NCBI GenBank assembly: GCA_956465555.1
Contig: OY101123.1
Span: 2,108,001-2,172,000 of the forward strand
DNA from: Nitzschia sp. pyKryTriq1
Lineage: Eukaryota > Bacillariophyta > Bacillariophyceae > Bacillariales > Bacillariaceae
Reading direction: 5' to 3'
DNA: 64,000 bases
The position numbers and the translations under genes are program-made. Of the stretch, positions 11,809-23,202 are shown in pieces (the stretch's first letter is position 1; each line of letters opens with the position of its first letter). Under the pieces are notes generated by a model that had not been told where the DNA came from, searched no databases, and was given only the letters and a program-made list of their open reading frames with translations.

Positions 11809-12854
11809 GGTTAGTTCTCTTTTTCTTGTTCTTGTGCTAGCTGATGGTGTCGATATCGCCGTGTTGGATTACATGTTTGTGAATGGTCACAAATAATGAT
11901 GTGATGGAGATGATGATGGTCGTACTCGTACATACCGGTGGTACAGTTTCGGTCATCCTCTGTTTGCGCGCCGTAGGATTCAGTAGAATTCCCATTTCCT
12001 GGTACATAATATCGATGGACATGGAAGAAATATGACTACTTTGATTACAAAAAATTCTAACAAATTTAGTTTTCTGTGCTCAACTTCAGAAGCCATCAAC
12101 GCGTTCAACTCGCGGTCGTTCGCAGTCGGCATCAACAACAACATCATTGCAATTATTCACGATCCGAAGAGCAACGTCACCTGCTGCTCTACAAAGGCGC
12201 CAACCAGCCCTCAACTCTCTTGGACATTCTAGACCGATGAATGTTAGTGTATAGTATTTCAAATTTGTTGGCCTAAGACCCTACTCGACTGTTCTCCGTC
12301 TTTTGGGTTACCCTTCGGTACATCACCTTGCCTCGTTCATATCAGTACGAGATTATTTTTGATCGATGCAAGATGGGTTCGCACACAAACTCGCTGCAAG
12401 CGACTATCCGTCAGTGCATTCGAGAGCATTCCCTGATTCCCAAATGTGTTGTGTTATTTCTCAGCTCGTGATTGACTTTAGTACCAGGCCTACGGCACAT
12501 TTTTACTTGGGGCAATGTTTTCCGGCCTGAAGTCCTATTGATCAAACGAAGCATTGAATCCTATTGATCGAACCCAGAACGAATACTTTCGTAACTCCTC
12601 TATTCCACCAAGTAACCCCTCTATCGAACCAAGCCTTTAAACTGCAAGTTACGGTCGGGGGTAACTGCCCAGCATACCTTCAGGTACCCACCATACTACA
12701 GTACATTAGAGAGCTCTAATCGACTGGAGAGAGAGTGTATTTCTTTATCGATACCGGTAAACTAGTCTTAGATACCGTTTTCGGGAGACGTCGATGAACA
12801 TCGATCATCTTCACGTTCAGGCTCAGATTCTTCTCAGAAGCCGCTTTCCTGCTA
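11809..12854. other. Intergenic region upstream of the LRR gene
   Basis: About 1.05 kb between two leftward genes. It contains one TACCGGTA (12752-12759). A leftward frame at 11837-12022 ends near a GTATGT donor-like site, but no acceptor joins it in frame to the LRR start. A 66-codon rightward frame at 12032-12232 has no recognisable content. Otherwise I see nothing. Confidence 0.45.
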
Positions 12855-15800
12855 CTAAACTCGGTCAAGTGCATCCAATCTAGTCAATCCTGGTCGCTGC
12901 CGAAAATCGGTATCTTTCTTCTTTCCTCCACACGCTTGTTTGATCAGACTCTTGATTCGTTTCCACGAGGCCGGAGTGTTCGTCGTGGCAACCTCCATGA
13001 CGTTGGCGACAAAGGTCGTTCTGGCCTTTTGGCCCATGGATTCAAAAAACCTCCCGGACACCAATTCGCCGACTGCTCCATCACTGCCCGACTGTCCCCG
13101 TACGTGCATCGACATTTGAATGAAAAAAGAAAATTGATCTAAATTTTGACCCAGTGCCGAATTGAACAGTGACGAGTAAATGGATGGCATGCATTCAACC
13201 GCCCACGGGGGCAAGCCGCCTTGAGCAGCGCGGAAGATGGCAGCACCAATGATCGCAATCCCTGCTCCCTGGGGCTCGGTGGTGTAGGATTGAATCGAAC
13301 CAATATCTATCGAAACCTTTTGCAAGAGCTTCAGTGCAACAGCTTGCAGCACGGACGGACCCAAACTGAAGAAGGTCTCCAGGAAGTCCAAACAAACAAG
13401 CATATGGGGCCCATCGGTTGACATACCGGGATCACGAGCGCGTGCTTCTTGGGTTTTGCCGAGAGACGGATAGAGCAGAAGACAAATGCATGCGACACAG
13501 GTCTCGACTACCAGGCGTTCAATGGCTTGAGCGCATTCCGCACCATTGTCTTGGAAAGACTGTTCCATGGGAGTCACGCCACCGGCCGGGCCAGTCATCA
13601 TCCCTTTCATTAGTCGAAGGACAACAAGAATCCAAGCCTCTGCCAGCATTGGCCTCGGGTCATGAAATGACCCCTTTTGAATGGGATTGGGACACGTAGT
13701 TGTAACGGTTTCCAGCACATGGCTTTGGCATTGGTATAATACACGAATGCAGTTGGACATGTCTCTCAGAGGAATTCGCCGTGACGCTCCCTGGTCCAGA
13801 ATCTCGTGAATGACGTGCACGAATAGACCAGCAGGCACAACATCCTCGTCGATGACGTCTTCACGGAAGATTTGGCTAGACGAGTGTGGGCCCTGGCTGC
13901 ATTGCCGAATAATCGCGTCACACTCCACTTGTATCCAAATGCAGAGTGAATGGACTGCGGGGCCTGGCAGATCCGGTCCGCTTGCTTTAAACAGACAAAA
14001 GAGTGCCGCCCGTAGTCGATTCCATTGAACGATTGCATCCAAGGGAAAAGCTGGTTTCGACATGTAATCGTAGCCGAATCGGCCCAAACTCGTCAACACA
14101 TCCAAGCATGCCTTGGGAATAGACATTCTTGTATCATCAGCTGAAAAATCAAATACTGACCGCAACATCTCGGGAGAAAAGGAAGCCAGATCGAAAACAT
14201 GCTCAACAACCTGAAACAGCGAGTTGACGGATACATCACGCTGGTGACCCAGCGCGGTAATCTCGGTCAGAGAAGTCTCGAATATCTTTTGGAGGCTCGG
14301 AGAGGCACCTGCAGCATGTTCGGTCACAACCTCCAAGTGGCAAATGACTCCAAGCAAGATTCGTCTCGATTTCGGTAGCACACCCTTTCCATGGACCACA
14401 CCTTGTCCTCGCTCTTGCTCCATAACTCGGAGCTTTTGATACAAGTTGCAAAGATCGACGGCAATTTCGTGTTTTGCCCGAAGCAAGGTATATGCTAGCT
14501 CTTTGCTTTGTGTAGCTAGCCGCATCAACGCTAAACACGCCACATGGTCTTCTCCTCCGGGGCTCCTCATCGCTCCAACAATATCGTCGCGAGAACTTCG
14601 GAGTGACGATGGAGCCACAAGTTCTGGTGTATGGAGCAAGGACGCCATGGCCATTTCGATGCTCACCCTAACTGCCATTGTGACATGCTCTTGAAAGGGA
14701 CCGGCGTGAAGCATGGAAAGCATCGGTGTCAGGGAAGAAACAGCCAGCAAATACAAGCGTTGTAAAGGGAGACTTTCTGAAAGCGATACCAGAGGGAGCA
14801 CCGTCGTTAACCGTTGACCCGCAGTCACCAGATCATTCAATGCATACGTCAAAGTGTCTTGGGCGTTTGCAGAATGTTGTGGAGAAGCAGAATATGCCTT
14901 GGCAGTGGATATCAATGGACGTGAGAGAGCGGAGAAGGCATGGACGGCTGTTTCTGGAAAAAGCAGGACTTTGGGATCCTTGCTGTAGTCCGTGGAATCT
15001 ACTTGTACCGATAGAATCGGTTCCGAGCATGCCTTGACTATTCGCGAGAGAATAGCCAGAGCAAATTCCTGAGCCCTCGGAGATGCCGAATGAACAGTGG
15101 CGCCATCAAGAGTCGACGACGAAGTGGTTCCGGCCAGTGTGCGTAGGACGTCACGTACGTCGTTCCTTTCGTTTTCTGTATCTTCGTCTATTCGCGCTGA
15201 CAAATCCGAAAAATAGAAAAGTGGATATCCACATCGCAAGGCCAAGCTCATAGAACAGTTGTAAAAGTGTTCCACAAGAGCATTTGCCATTTCATTACTC
15301 ATGGTTGATGACGATGAATCCAACGACAGCACCTCCAGGACGACCGTGTGTAAGGTGTAGAGTGTTTCTGCTGCAAAACTTCGTACCATACGTGCGGGAC
15401 TTTGGCATAATTCTTGAATCCCCGAGCTAATGGATCGAAACAAGTCTAGGCGTTCTTGTTCCGTCATTGGCAAGGTCGTGGAAGACGGTGGTGGTCGAAC
15501 TAAATAAGGCAGACATGCATTGGCACACGCGACAATTCCTCCCACGGGTCCTTCTCCCGCAACTTCGTCATGGGTCTCGTGTATCTCCTGCAATTCCAAA
15601 TTCAATAAATGACGAACGACCGATATAGTTTGTTGGGCAACTTGAATCGCCACATCCTGACGATGTTGTACTTCCGCTTGTGCCACGGCGAAATGATCAG
15701 CAGTGGTTCGTCCTTCCAGGACTTCCTTTTGTCTCTTTTTCGATTTGTTGGATTGCTTCTTTTTATGTGGTTGTTGTGAGGCTTCCTGTTTTTGCAAGAG

Positions 15801-17849
15801 CGATGCCGACAGGACTTGATCAATGGTCCAGGCCCCCGCTTCCATGATTGCAATCCAAAATCCCATGGCCGCCCGTACGTTATTATCTTGGTGGTTGGTT
15901 GTAGTACTCGTAGTAGTTGTACCGCCGGTATTACTAAACGTACAATTTTGTAGTAGGAGGACATGTCGTAGTACTGGAATGGTCGAGTGTAGGAGTTGTA
16001 CTGGCGTCGGGGCATATTTGGCCCATTCCTGACAAAGATTAAACATATAGTATTGTTGCTGTTGCTGTTGCTGTTGCTGTTGTTGTTTCTGTGCATGATC
16101 CTGATGATCGTGATTGTGGTTGTGGTTGTTGTGGTTGTTGCTGTTGCTTTGGATAATCATCGATTGTTGGCATACTATTTCTTGGCATACTTGACATACT
16201 TGATTCTTCATTCCCAAAGTTCTAACTTCCATAGTGACTGCCATGTAGCATTTGGGATCCATGGAAATACTGCCATGCGCTCCACCTCCACTGCCACTTC
16301 CTGCCAAGAGAGCATCGGGCAGGACCGTCAGACATGTATACACGACCCATCGATAGGTCTCTTCCTCCAATAACAATACTTGTTGCTGATGTTGCTGCTG
16401 CTGTTGCTGTTGATGATGTGATTGAATGGCGTGTCGTACTTGGTCAAAGGAGCGAAGGATCATGTCAATGATTGGTTCCGTATTGGGTGACGGATCCGGA
16501 ATAGAGGCGGGAGTATATCTTAGGCGTGCGGCAGTGACTGCCAGTGCGGATGCCAGCGTGGCGATTAGCGGTCTCAAACGCTGCTGTTGCTGTTGCTGCT
16601 GTTGCTGATGTTGTTGCTGGGAGGATGCATCATGATGGTGATGATGATAATGGTGGTGGTTGTCATGTTGATGGTGGTTGTGCGAATGAACCATCATGGC
16701 CAGATCCATAATGATTGCAGCTAGACTGAGCATTGTGACTTGCGCCTTGAATCTTTCTTCGTCGTCCACACCTGCGCCTACGCCTCCCCCTTCCTGCTGC
16801 TGGTGGTGGTGGTGGTGGTGGTTGTGATTGTGGTTGTACAAGTATTCGTAGCGATAGTGCTGCAAGGTGAGACCGAGGGCGGATCCACGAGGATTGGATT
16901 GGTGCTGCTGTTGCTGCTGTTGCTGTTGCTGAAACGTGTGAATCCAATGAAGGTAATTTTGGCAGAGTGATCCTACCGGTACGTGTATTACTGCTTGTGC
17001 TGCTTGTGCTGCTTGTGCTGCTTGTGCTGCTTGTGCTGCTTGTGCTGCTTGTGCTGCTGGTACTGCTGGTACTGCTGGTACTGCTTGTGCACTCTGCGCC
17101 AAAAGCAGGGTCGGCGGCGACGGCGACTCTATTTCTAGATCTATCGCTTCGGTGAGTTTGACCCTCCTCAGTCGATGCAGCATTGTTTGTGCGGCAAAGA
17201 GCGCTTCGGCATAGTGGACCTGATGTGCATTGGTGTTGGTGTTGGTGCTGGTGTTGGTGGTACTTGTACTTGTACTTGTACTACTCATCAAAGTTGCACT
17301 GGAAGTTGCACTTGCGTTTATTGTAGTCGTCGAGGTTGTAGACGCCGCCAACAAAGCCAAGCAGGACAACCACGTGGAACCGAAATCACCGTCTTCCAGC
17401 GGCGGCACTGCTTGTTGTGGTTGTTGTGGTTGCTGTTGTAGGTGTTGCTCTTCTTGATGCCCGCGCTTGTTACTGTTGCCGAGCGACTGCAACTTTCGGC
17501 GAATATTGCGAGTCTGAAACTGCATGAGAAACTCGTGCGCCTGGGCGGGAGAAATTGGAATTGGAATGGACGACGCTCCATCGTGACTGCCATCGGAAGA
17601 AGTACCAGTATTGGTATTGGTATTGGTATTGGTATTGCTTGGCAACGACAAAGGCAACGGCAACGGCAAGGGCAATGAATACAACGCCCGGAGCGCCGCC
17701 CGGAGCGGGGGCAGGAGGTGGGGGTGGGGGTGATGATGATGATGATGATGATGGGGTGCACCGCTACTACTGGTATGAATGCCAGCAGCGGATGGGGATG
17801 CCATCGGGTTGGACATGTTGGGCATGTTACGAGTGCTGGGGTGCTTCAT
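12855..17849 (-). CDS. Transportin-3/importin-13-like HEAT-repeat protein with homopolymer inserts
   Basis: 1664 residues from one uninterrupted 5-kb exon. The N-terminal part (LRAALRALYSLP .. AHEFLMQFQTRNI .. STWLSCLALLA .. YAEALFAAQTMLHRLRR) matches the order of conserved helices at the start of transportin-3/importin-13 type karyopherins, but it is split by inserts. The rest is helical HEAT-like sequence (PVQLLHSTIPVLRHVLLLQ, WAVECMPSIYSSLF, ERLVVETCVACICLLLYPSL). The first ~630 residues hold runs of His, Gln, Asn, Thr and an (AQA)n block. Karyopherins of this group carry SR-type and other cargo through nuclear pores under Ran control; here that is inferred. It is about 1.7 times the usual family length, mainly through the inserts. 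ATG 17849 lies 6 bp from a TACCGGTA palindrome. Confidence 0.65.
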   Translation of the reverse strand: MKHPSTRNMPNMSNPMASPSAAGIHTSSSGAPHHHHHHHHPHPHLLPPLRAALRALYSLPLPLPLPLSLPSNTNTNTNTNTGTSSDGSHDGASSIPIPISPAQAHEFLMQFQTRNIRRKLQSLGNSNKRGHQEEQHLQQQPQQPQQAVPPLEDGDFGSTWLSCLALLAASTTSTTTINASATSSATLMSSTSTSTSTTNTSTNTNTNAHQVHYAEALFAAQTMLHRLRRVKLTEAIDLEIESPSPPTLLLAQSAQAVPAVPAVPAAQAAQAAQAAQAAQAAQAAQAVIHVPVGSLCQNYLHWIHTFQQQQQQQQQHQSNPRGSALGLTLQHYRYEYLYNHNHNHHHHHHQQQEGGGVGAGVDDEERFKAQVTMLSLAAIIMDLAMMVHSHNHHQHDNHHHYHHHHHDASSQQQHQQQQQQQQQRLRPLIATLASALAVTAARLRYTPASIPDPSPNTEPIIDMILRSFDQVRHAIQSHHQQQQQQQHQQQVLLLEEETYRWVVYTCLTVLPDALLAGSGSGGGAHGSISMDPKCYMAVTMEVRTLGMKNQVCQVCQEIVCQQSMIIQSNSNNHNNHNHNHDHQDHAQKQQQQQQQQQQQYYMFNLCQEWAKYAPTPVQLLHSTIPVLRHVLLLQNCTFSNTGGTTTTSTTTNHQDNNVRAAMGFWIAIMEAGAWTIDQVLSASLLQKQEASQQPHKKKQSNKSKKRQKEVLEGRTTADHFAVAQAEVQHRQDVAIQVAQQTISVVRHLLNLELQEIHETHDEVAGEGPVGGIVACANACLPYLVRPPPSSTTLPMTEQERLDLFRSISSGIQELCQSPARMVRSFAAETLYTLHTVVLEVLSLDSSSSTMSNEMANALVEHFYNCSMSLALRCGYPLFYFSDLSARIDEDTENERNDVRDVLRTLAGTTSSSTLDGATVHSASPRAQEFALAILSRIVKACSEPILSVQVDSTDYSKDPKVLLFPETAVHAFSALSRPLISTAKAYSASPQHSANAQDTLTYALNDLVTAGQRLTTVLPLVSLSESLPLQRLYLLAVSSLTPMLSMLHAGPFQEHVTMAVRVSIEMAMASLLHTPELVAPSSLRSSRDDIVGAMRSPGGEDHVACLALMRLATQSKELAYTLLRAKHEIAVDLCNLYQKLRVMEQERGQGVVHGKGVLPKSRRILLGVICHLEVVTEHAAGASPSLQKIFETSLTEITALGHQRDVSVNSLFQVVEHVFDLASFSPEMLRSVFDFSADDTRMSIPKACLDVLTSLGRFGYDYMSKPAFPLDAIVQWNRLRAALFCLFKASGPDLPGPAVHSLCIWIQVECDAIIRQCSQGPHSSSQIFREDVIDEDVVPAGLFVHVIHEILDQGASRRIPLRDMSNCIRVLYQCQSHVLETVTTTCPNPIQKGSFHDPRPMLAEAWILVVLRLMKGMMTGPAGGVTPMEQSFQDNGAECAQAIERLVVETCVACICLLLYPSLGKTQEARARDPGMSTDGPHMLVCLDFLETFFSLGPSVLQAVALKLLQKVSIDIGSIQSYTTEPQGAGIAIIGAAIFRAAQGGLPPWAVECMPSIYSSLFNSALGQNLDQFSFFIQMSMHVRGQSGSDGAVGELVSGRFFESMGQKARTTFVANVMEVATTNTPASWKRIKSLIKQACGGKKKDTDFRQRPGLTRLDALDRV
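16036..16083 (-). repeat. Poly-Gln coding microsatellite (TGTTGC)n
   Basis: Tandem hexanucleotide within the karyopherin-like gene, encoding Gln on the minus strand. Similar Gln/His runs occur near 16381-16415, 16582-16620, 16797-16825 and 16903-16931. Confidence 0.8.
16991..17086 (-). repeat. 9-bp coding minisatellite encoding Ala-Gln-Ala
   Basis: About ten tandem copies of a 9-bp unit (TTGTGCTGC and the GGTACTGCT variant) in frame in the karyopherin-like gene, encoding AQA and VPA triplets. Confidence 0.85.
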
Positions 17850-18389
17850 TTATGTACCGGTAGGAACCCACCGACCTGCATGACCTGCATCATACCGTAT
17901 TGATTTGAGTGATCATCGTCGATGATGGATGGATGGATGGATGGATGGATGGATTGGCGAGCGAGCGATTGATTGATGCGGTTTGGGTTATTGTTGGACT
18001 GGATCGATCGAAAATCAATTCGTGGAAATTCCCGCTACCCCCTTTTCCACTTTTGTGCCTAAAAGGGGGGGGAACGCTGAATTTTTGATTTTTCGGCGAT
18101 TGTTCCTCATTTTTAGATATGCCCTTCGTCGAGACGGCATGCATTATTTTTGTTGAATAACCGAGTATGTTGTAGGTACGAGTACGACTATCATACGAGT
18201 ACTGTGATGTGCATGGAGCAGCACGGTACGTACAAGTACCCGTACTTGTGCATTAGTCGCATGAAGCATGAAGTGCGCTAAAAGTGCACAGAGAACAACC
18301 TACCGCATCATTCTCATCATACCCAGGTATTCATCGCACATCCTCACACATCCTATCATATCCTATCCTTCACATATACAGTAATAGCC
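17850..18389. promoter_or_regulatory. Divergent intergenic region with TACCGGTA and a GGAT run
   Basis: 540 bp between divergent starts. TACCGGTA is at 17855-17862, just 6 bp upstream of the leftward ATG. A (GGAT)n tetranucleotide lies at about 17926-17953, and GTAC-rich palindromic words occur at 18176-18250. Near the rightward start is a repeated TCCTATC/TCACA stretch (18340-18375). Confidence 0.45.
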
Positions 18390-21300
18390 ATGATGAAGCG
18401 AGTAGAGCCCCCCCTACTCGAGGAGTCTAACTACGACATTGACATTGACATTGACATTGACAACTGCAACGTCGACGGCGACGATGGAGTGTCCACTGCC
18501 TTCACCATTCAATCCACCGCGCTGTCCACAGCCACCACCATCAATAGCACCGTCACTGCCGCCATCAGTGATGCCAGCGACAGCGGCAGCGGCAGTGGAA
18601 TGCTGCGGTCCAGCGCCTCCGGCAGCGGAATGCTGCGATCCAGCCTCTCCGTGTCCGCGAGAGGAGACTCGACGCACTCGAGGAGATCGAAAAGCAGGGC
18701 CTACCAGCCCGTCAGCGCCTTTTCGAGCAACACTTCCGTCGTCTTTGATGAGCTCAATCGACTCAGATTCGCAGCTCTGGGATTGTACGGAAGGCAGCCG
18801 GAACTGCAAATGCTCGACCAGGCGCTCGTCCGACATCTACTACCGATACTATCTCAGCCATCTCATCTAGTAACATCTGATGCAGTATCTGATCCAGTAT
18901 CTGATCCAGTATCTGATCCAGTATCTGATCCAGTATCTGATCCAGTATCTGATGCTGCACCTGCACCATCTGCATCACCTCCACCAGCAGAACCGGTAGA
19001 CGACCACCATTCCGAGGCTCCAAACACCAACGCCAACGCCAATACTACTACTACTACTACTACTGATGATGGTGAAGGTACGCGTTCCCCCGAAAAACCT
19101 CTCAACTTGGTGTTGGTAGCTGGAAAATCAGGAGTGGGCAAGACGGCGCTGGTCAAAGAATTTCAAAACAGAATACAACAACGTCAAACCAAAACCAAAA
19201 CCAAAACACCCGTCTTGACAATCGCGAATGGAAAATACGATCAACACACCACTTCCATGCCCTATGGCGGATTTATTTCCGCCTTTTCACAAATATGTAA
19301 TGATGTCAGATCGCATCCCCTCTACCAGTCAAAGATTCAAGAGGACATTCTCAAGGCGGTCGGACTCGGAGAGGACTACAAATTACTCTTGGATCTGATA
19401 CCGAATCTAGGCGAGCTTGTGTATGAAGCGAAAGAAGCATTATCAGGCAAGAACAACAACATGACTGACGACCAACAACACGAAACACTCACAGCACCAC
19501 CACCACCAACAGCGACAGCGACAGCAACATCATCCTACAATATTGTCAAGGCCAAGGAAAAGTTCAAATTCTTATTGCAAAGATTCTTACACGCCGTCTG
19601 TCAGCCAGAACACAAAATTGTTTTATTCCTCGATGACATTCAATGGATGGATAACGCTTCACTCAAGCTACTAGAGACTATTCTCAGTGATCGGGCTTTG
19701 GAAGACTCTATATTAGTGGTGGCCGTTTATCGAGACGAGGAACAAGTCAAGAGGGAGGATCCATCATCATCATCATCATCATCATCGTCTCGTCACCACT
19801 TCATCGACAATCTCTCTATCATGTTAAACCGGGTCCAAAAGAAGCGCTCCAAAACACCCACCACCATTGTCCTCCAGAATCTATCCTTGCAGACGGTGGA
19901 ATCCTACATTGCTGATTTACTCAAGCTGGATACACATCAAGTCAGAGACCTTGCCAACATTGCCTATCAACGAGTCGATGGCAACATTTTCTTTTTGATT
20001 CAATTCTTCACGGCACTCAAAGACGGCGGATACCTACGATACAATATTGGCACGATGAAGTGGATCTGGGATGACGCAGAAATTAGAAAAAGTACCGTCG
20101 TGGCCAGTAATGTGCTGGCCGTACTCATGGAAAAGATTCAACGGCTACCGCGCGAGGCCAAGAGTGTTCTCCAAGTTGTGGCGTGTCTGGGAGCCAGTTT
20201 CGAGGAACCGCTCGTGACTCTGGTCGTCACGGAGGTGGAGGCCTCGGGTCTTTTATTATCATTATCAGCAATACCCTCCTCATCATCAGAAGGAGAAAAC
20301 GACGACGAAGCTACAAACACAATGACAAATAGTAGTGCCACGAAACAATCATCGACCGAGGAAATTCTCTACTCACTCCAAGAGGAGGGATTCCTCGAAG
20401 AGCTTCCGGATAATAATAGCGAGGGATCGCGGGCCCTGTGCTTTTCCCACAGTCAGATCGGTCTCGCCGCCCACGGCCTTTTGGATGCCGAGTTTTTGAC
20501 CAAACTCAAATTCCAGATTGGTCGAAGTCTCTTTGATAACAAGTCGGACATTGACTATCACAAACTGTTATTCAATATTGTGGATCTCTGGAATGAAGGA
20601 AAGGACCTTGTTGCGGGAAGCCGCAAGCAACTCAAAATATTGATCGAACTCAATTTCGAGGCAGGAAAAAAGGCACTAGAATCCTCCGCGTTTGGAGCGT
20701 CCTCGCACTATCTGCAACAAGCCATTGACTTGATCCCCAAATCGAAACGATGGCTGGATGAATACTATGATTTGACGCTGGCCATTTACAATTGCCTCAT
20801 CAAGGCCGAATACTCGAATGGGTCGTGGGATCTGGTGCGAAAACACGCGGCCGAAGTCATTGACCAAAATAAGGATCGAAAAAGACCCGCCATGGATCAA
20901 GTGGCAGCGCAAACGGCACTCATTTCACTCTTTTCGATACAGGAAAACAAACACACTGATGCTATTGACCTCGCAATCTATGTTTTGAGCCTATTAGGCG
21001 CTACTTTTGGAACCGGCAAACTCGGAGTTGTCGGAGCACTGATCAAAACCAAAATGCTGTTGAACAAGGTTCCACTGGAAACGTTGCTCACACAAAAGGA
21101 AATGACGGACCAAGAAAAATTGGTCGCCCTGGACGTACTGGCAACGGTTAATTCTTCCATGTATGCCACCAATCCGGACCTCATGGCGATCTCGGTACTC
21201 AAGTCCTTGAGATGGTCTCTCAAATACGGAGTTTCCAAGGAAACGGCAAAGAGTATTTCGTTCTACGGGCTCGTCGAAATGGCCCTTGGGAACTTGGAAT

Positions 21301-22559
21301 ATGGGACCAAAGCTTGCAAATTGGCAGTCGAATTGGCCGAGAAGCAAAATCTCATGGATACGGAATACTCTCCTACAGCGGCCGTAAGTTCCTGGGCACC
21401 GAACGTCGTCGCTTTTAGCCGTTTCAAATCGTCCTCACCCGTTTCTCTATTCACCCGACTCTGACAAACCATGCTCGCCTTATATTTTCAAATTTAGGCG
21501 TATGGCTTTGTCCTTCCTTGGACAAGTCCTTTGCATACCTGCAGCAACCGTTTATTATCGGGCTACAATTCTGGTCTAGAGACCGGCGATCTCCACTACG
21601 GTTTCATTAACATTACTTTGTACTGCTATTTTGCCTACTGTTCCGGCAAGCCATTTGCTAGTCTCGAGACCGATATGCGTGAATACGGGCGCCAAATGAA
21701 GGAGTACAACCAAACGCTACAGTTAAAATTCTTGTGTCTCACGTGGCAGACGATTCTCAATCTCATGGGGCGATGCGAAGGAAATCCTAAGGTGCTCAAT
21801 GGTGAAGTGATGGATTTCGAGGAAATGCTTCTCATCTCCGACAAGGACAATAACCCAGCCCTTCGCTCTCAAGTGCAGTGTCACCGACTAGAACTTGCGG
21901 TCTACTACCAAGATTTTGGTCTTGCCGAACAGTTGGTTGGTCCAGCGAGTAATATTGCCATGGTCAATCCAGGAAACCCCATCGTCTGGAGAAACGCTCT
22001 GTTTGAGGGAATTGCTGCCTTTGAGCTGGTACGACGAGGAAAGAGACGATGGAGGAGCACCGGGATCAATGCCCTTGCCAAGACGAAGAAATGGGTGGAT
22101 GCGGGGAACGTGAATTGTGTTCATATTCTGTACCTATTGCAAGCGGAAAAAGCCGCGATTGCGGACAAGGATATGAACCAAGCACGGCAGCTCTATGACA
22201 AAGCTATCGTGACAGCAGCGAGAAATGGATTTCGAAACGATCGTGCCCTTGCGAGCGAGCGTTGTGCTGCCATGTACCATGGCAACGACGAATTTTGGTT
22301 CAATGATTACTTTGATAAAGCCAAAGTGGCGTATACTGAAATGGAGGCCCTCGGAAAGGTGGATCACATGGTGTCCGCCAGCACGAGTAGTAGCAGTAAC
22401 CCCCGCCGAGGAAACGACGTGGCGGTTCTCATACTAACTTCAGACATGGACATTGCGAGCCTCGGCAGTGAGCCCATGTCCACACGAAAGCAGCAAGAGA
22501 GCTTGGCATCTGGGACTCGCGTCCTTTCAGACTTGACGGGTATCCAACTTCCTGTCTAA
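18390..22559 (+). CDS. Large P-loop ATPase (AAA_16-type) with helical-repeat C-terminus
   Basis: Two exons, 18390-21383 and 21498-22559, joined in phase 0 across a 114-nt GT..AG intron (TAA-AYGF), giving 1351 residues. Residues 1-235 are low complexity: a DI run from a GACATT repeat, Ser/Gly repeats and six-fold SDPV. The ATPase core starts LNLVLVAGKSGVGKTALVKEF (Walker A, about 245-252), with Walker B at KIVLFLDDIQWMD (about 409-421), sensor-like ILVVAVYRDEE and ..RVDGNIFFLIQFFTAL. After about residue 700 it is helical, TPR-like sequence with AHGLLDAEFLTKLKFQIGRSL and AGKKALESSAFGASSHYLQQAIDLI. This architecture matches the predicted ATPases that in bacteria and diatoms sit beside kinase or cyclase domains; no such output domain is present here. 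The function is unknown, with signalling ATPase or NTPase switch the best guess. Confidence 0.85.
18875..18956 (+). repeat. 12-bp coding minisatellite (GTATCTGATCCA)
   Basis: About six in-frame copies encoding the SDPV repeat in the disordered N-terminus of the P-loop ATPase. Confidence 0.85.
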
Positions 22560-23202
22560 CAGCGTTCTTTTGGTCACATACTTCGACTACGACCACTTTA
22601 TTAGAGTAGACTTGAGTCTCCGACGAGGAGGACCGGCACTACTACTTTTTAAAGATTTGTTCTTGATTTATATATGATACACACTCGTTATTAAAGTTCA
22701 ATATGATATGTAGTACCGTAAGTCAAAATGTTGATACGGTACAACATATGTGTTATGACAAAAGCAAAAGATAGTTTTTCGTACCCGGATTGAGCATTGA
22801 ATGTAGACGAAGTACGCATGGTTGCGCTATTCCACGTGTAATATGCTGGCGGCGCTTTGCCCTTCGCGCCCAAAAGGTACGGTACCCGGTACAAACTGTG
22901 TATGTAGACCGGTGCTTCACTTGGATAGCTTCACAACAACATGATGTAAAGGACCGTTATTTTCAAATCCTCTACGATCGGTCGTCGTAGATTTTCTACG
23001 GTGCGAACTCCGGACCCGCCACGCCCGCGCGCCCAACGATCACAAACTGAAACGAACAAACACACCAACTTCCCTTTTTCTTTCTCTCAATATTTCTCAT
23101 CATCCTTCAGCAACATACCGTAGCAGGTATCGGTACAAGTACTCACACCCACACTCGTTCGCAACATATACAACAAACAACAAACAGCATACCGGTACAA
23201 CC
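22560..23202. other. Intergenic region upstream of the kinesin gene
   Basis: 643 bp between two rightward genes. TACCGGTA lies at 23190-23197, 5 bp before the kinesin ATG, and GTAC-rich words (GGTACGGTACCCGGTAC) occur near 22874-22892. No gene seen. Confidence 0.45.

Noticed and set aside
11837-12022. Possible upstream exon of the LRR gene
   Set aside because: A GTATGT donor is present, but none of the AGs before the LRR ATG gives an in-frame join without a stop.
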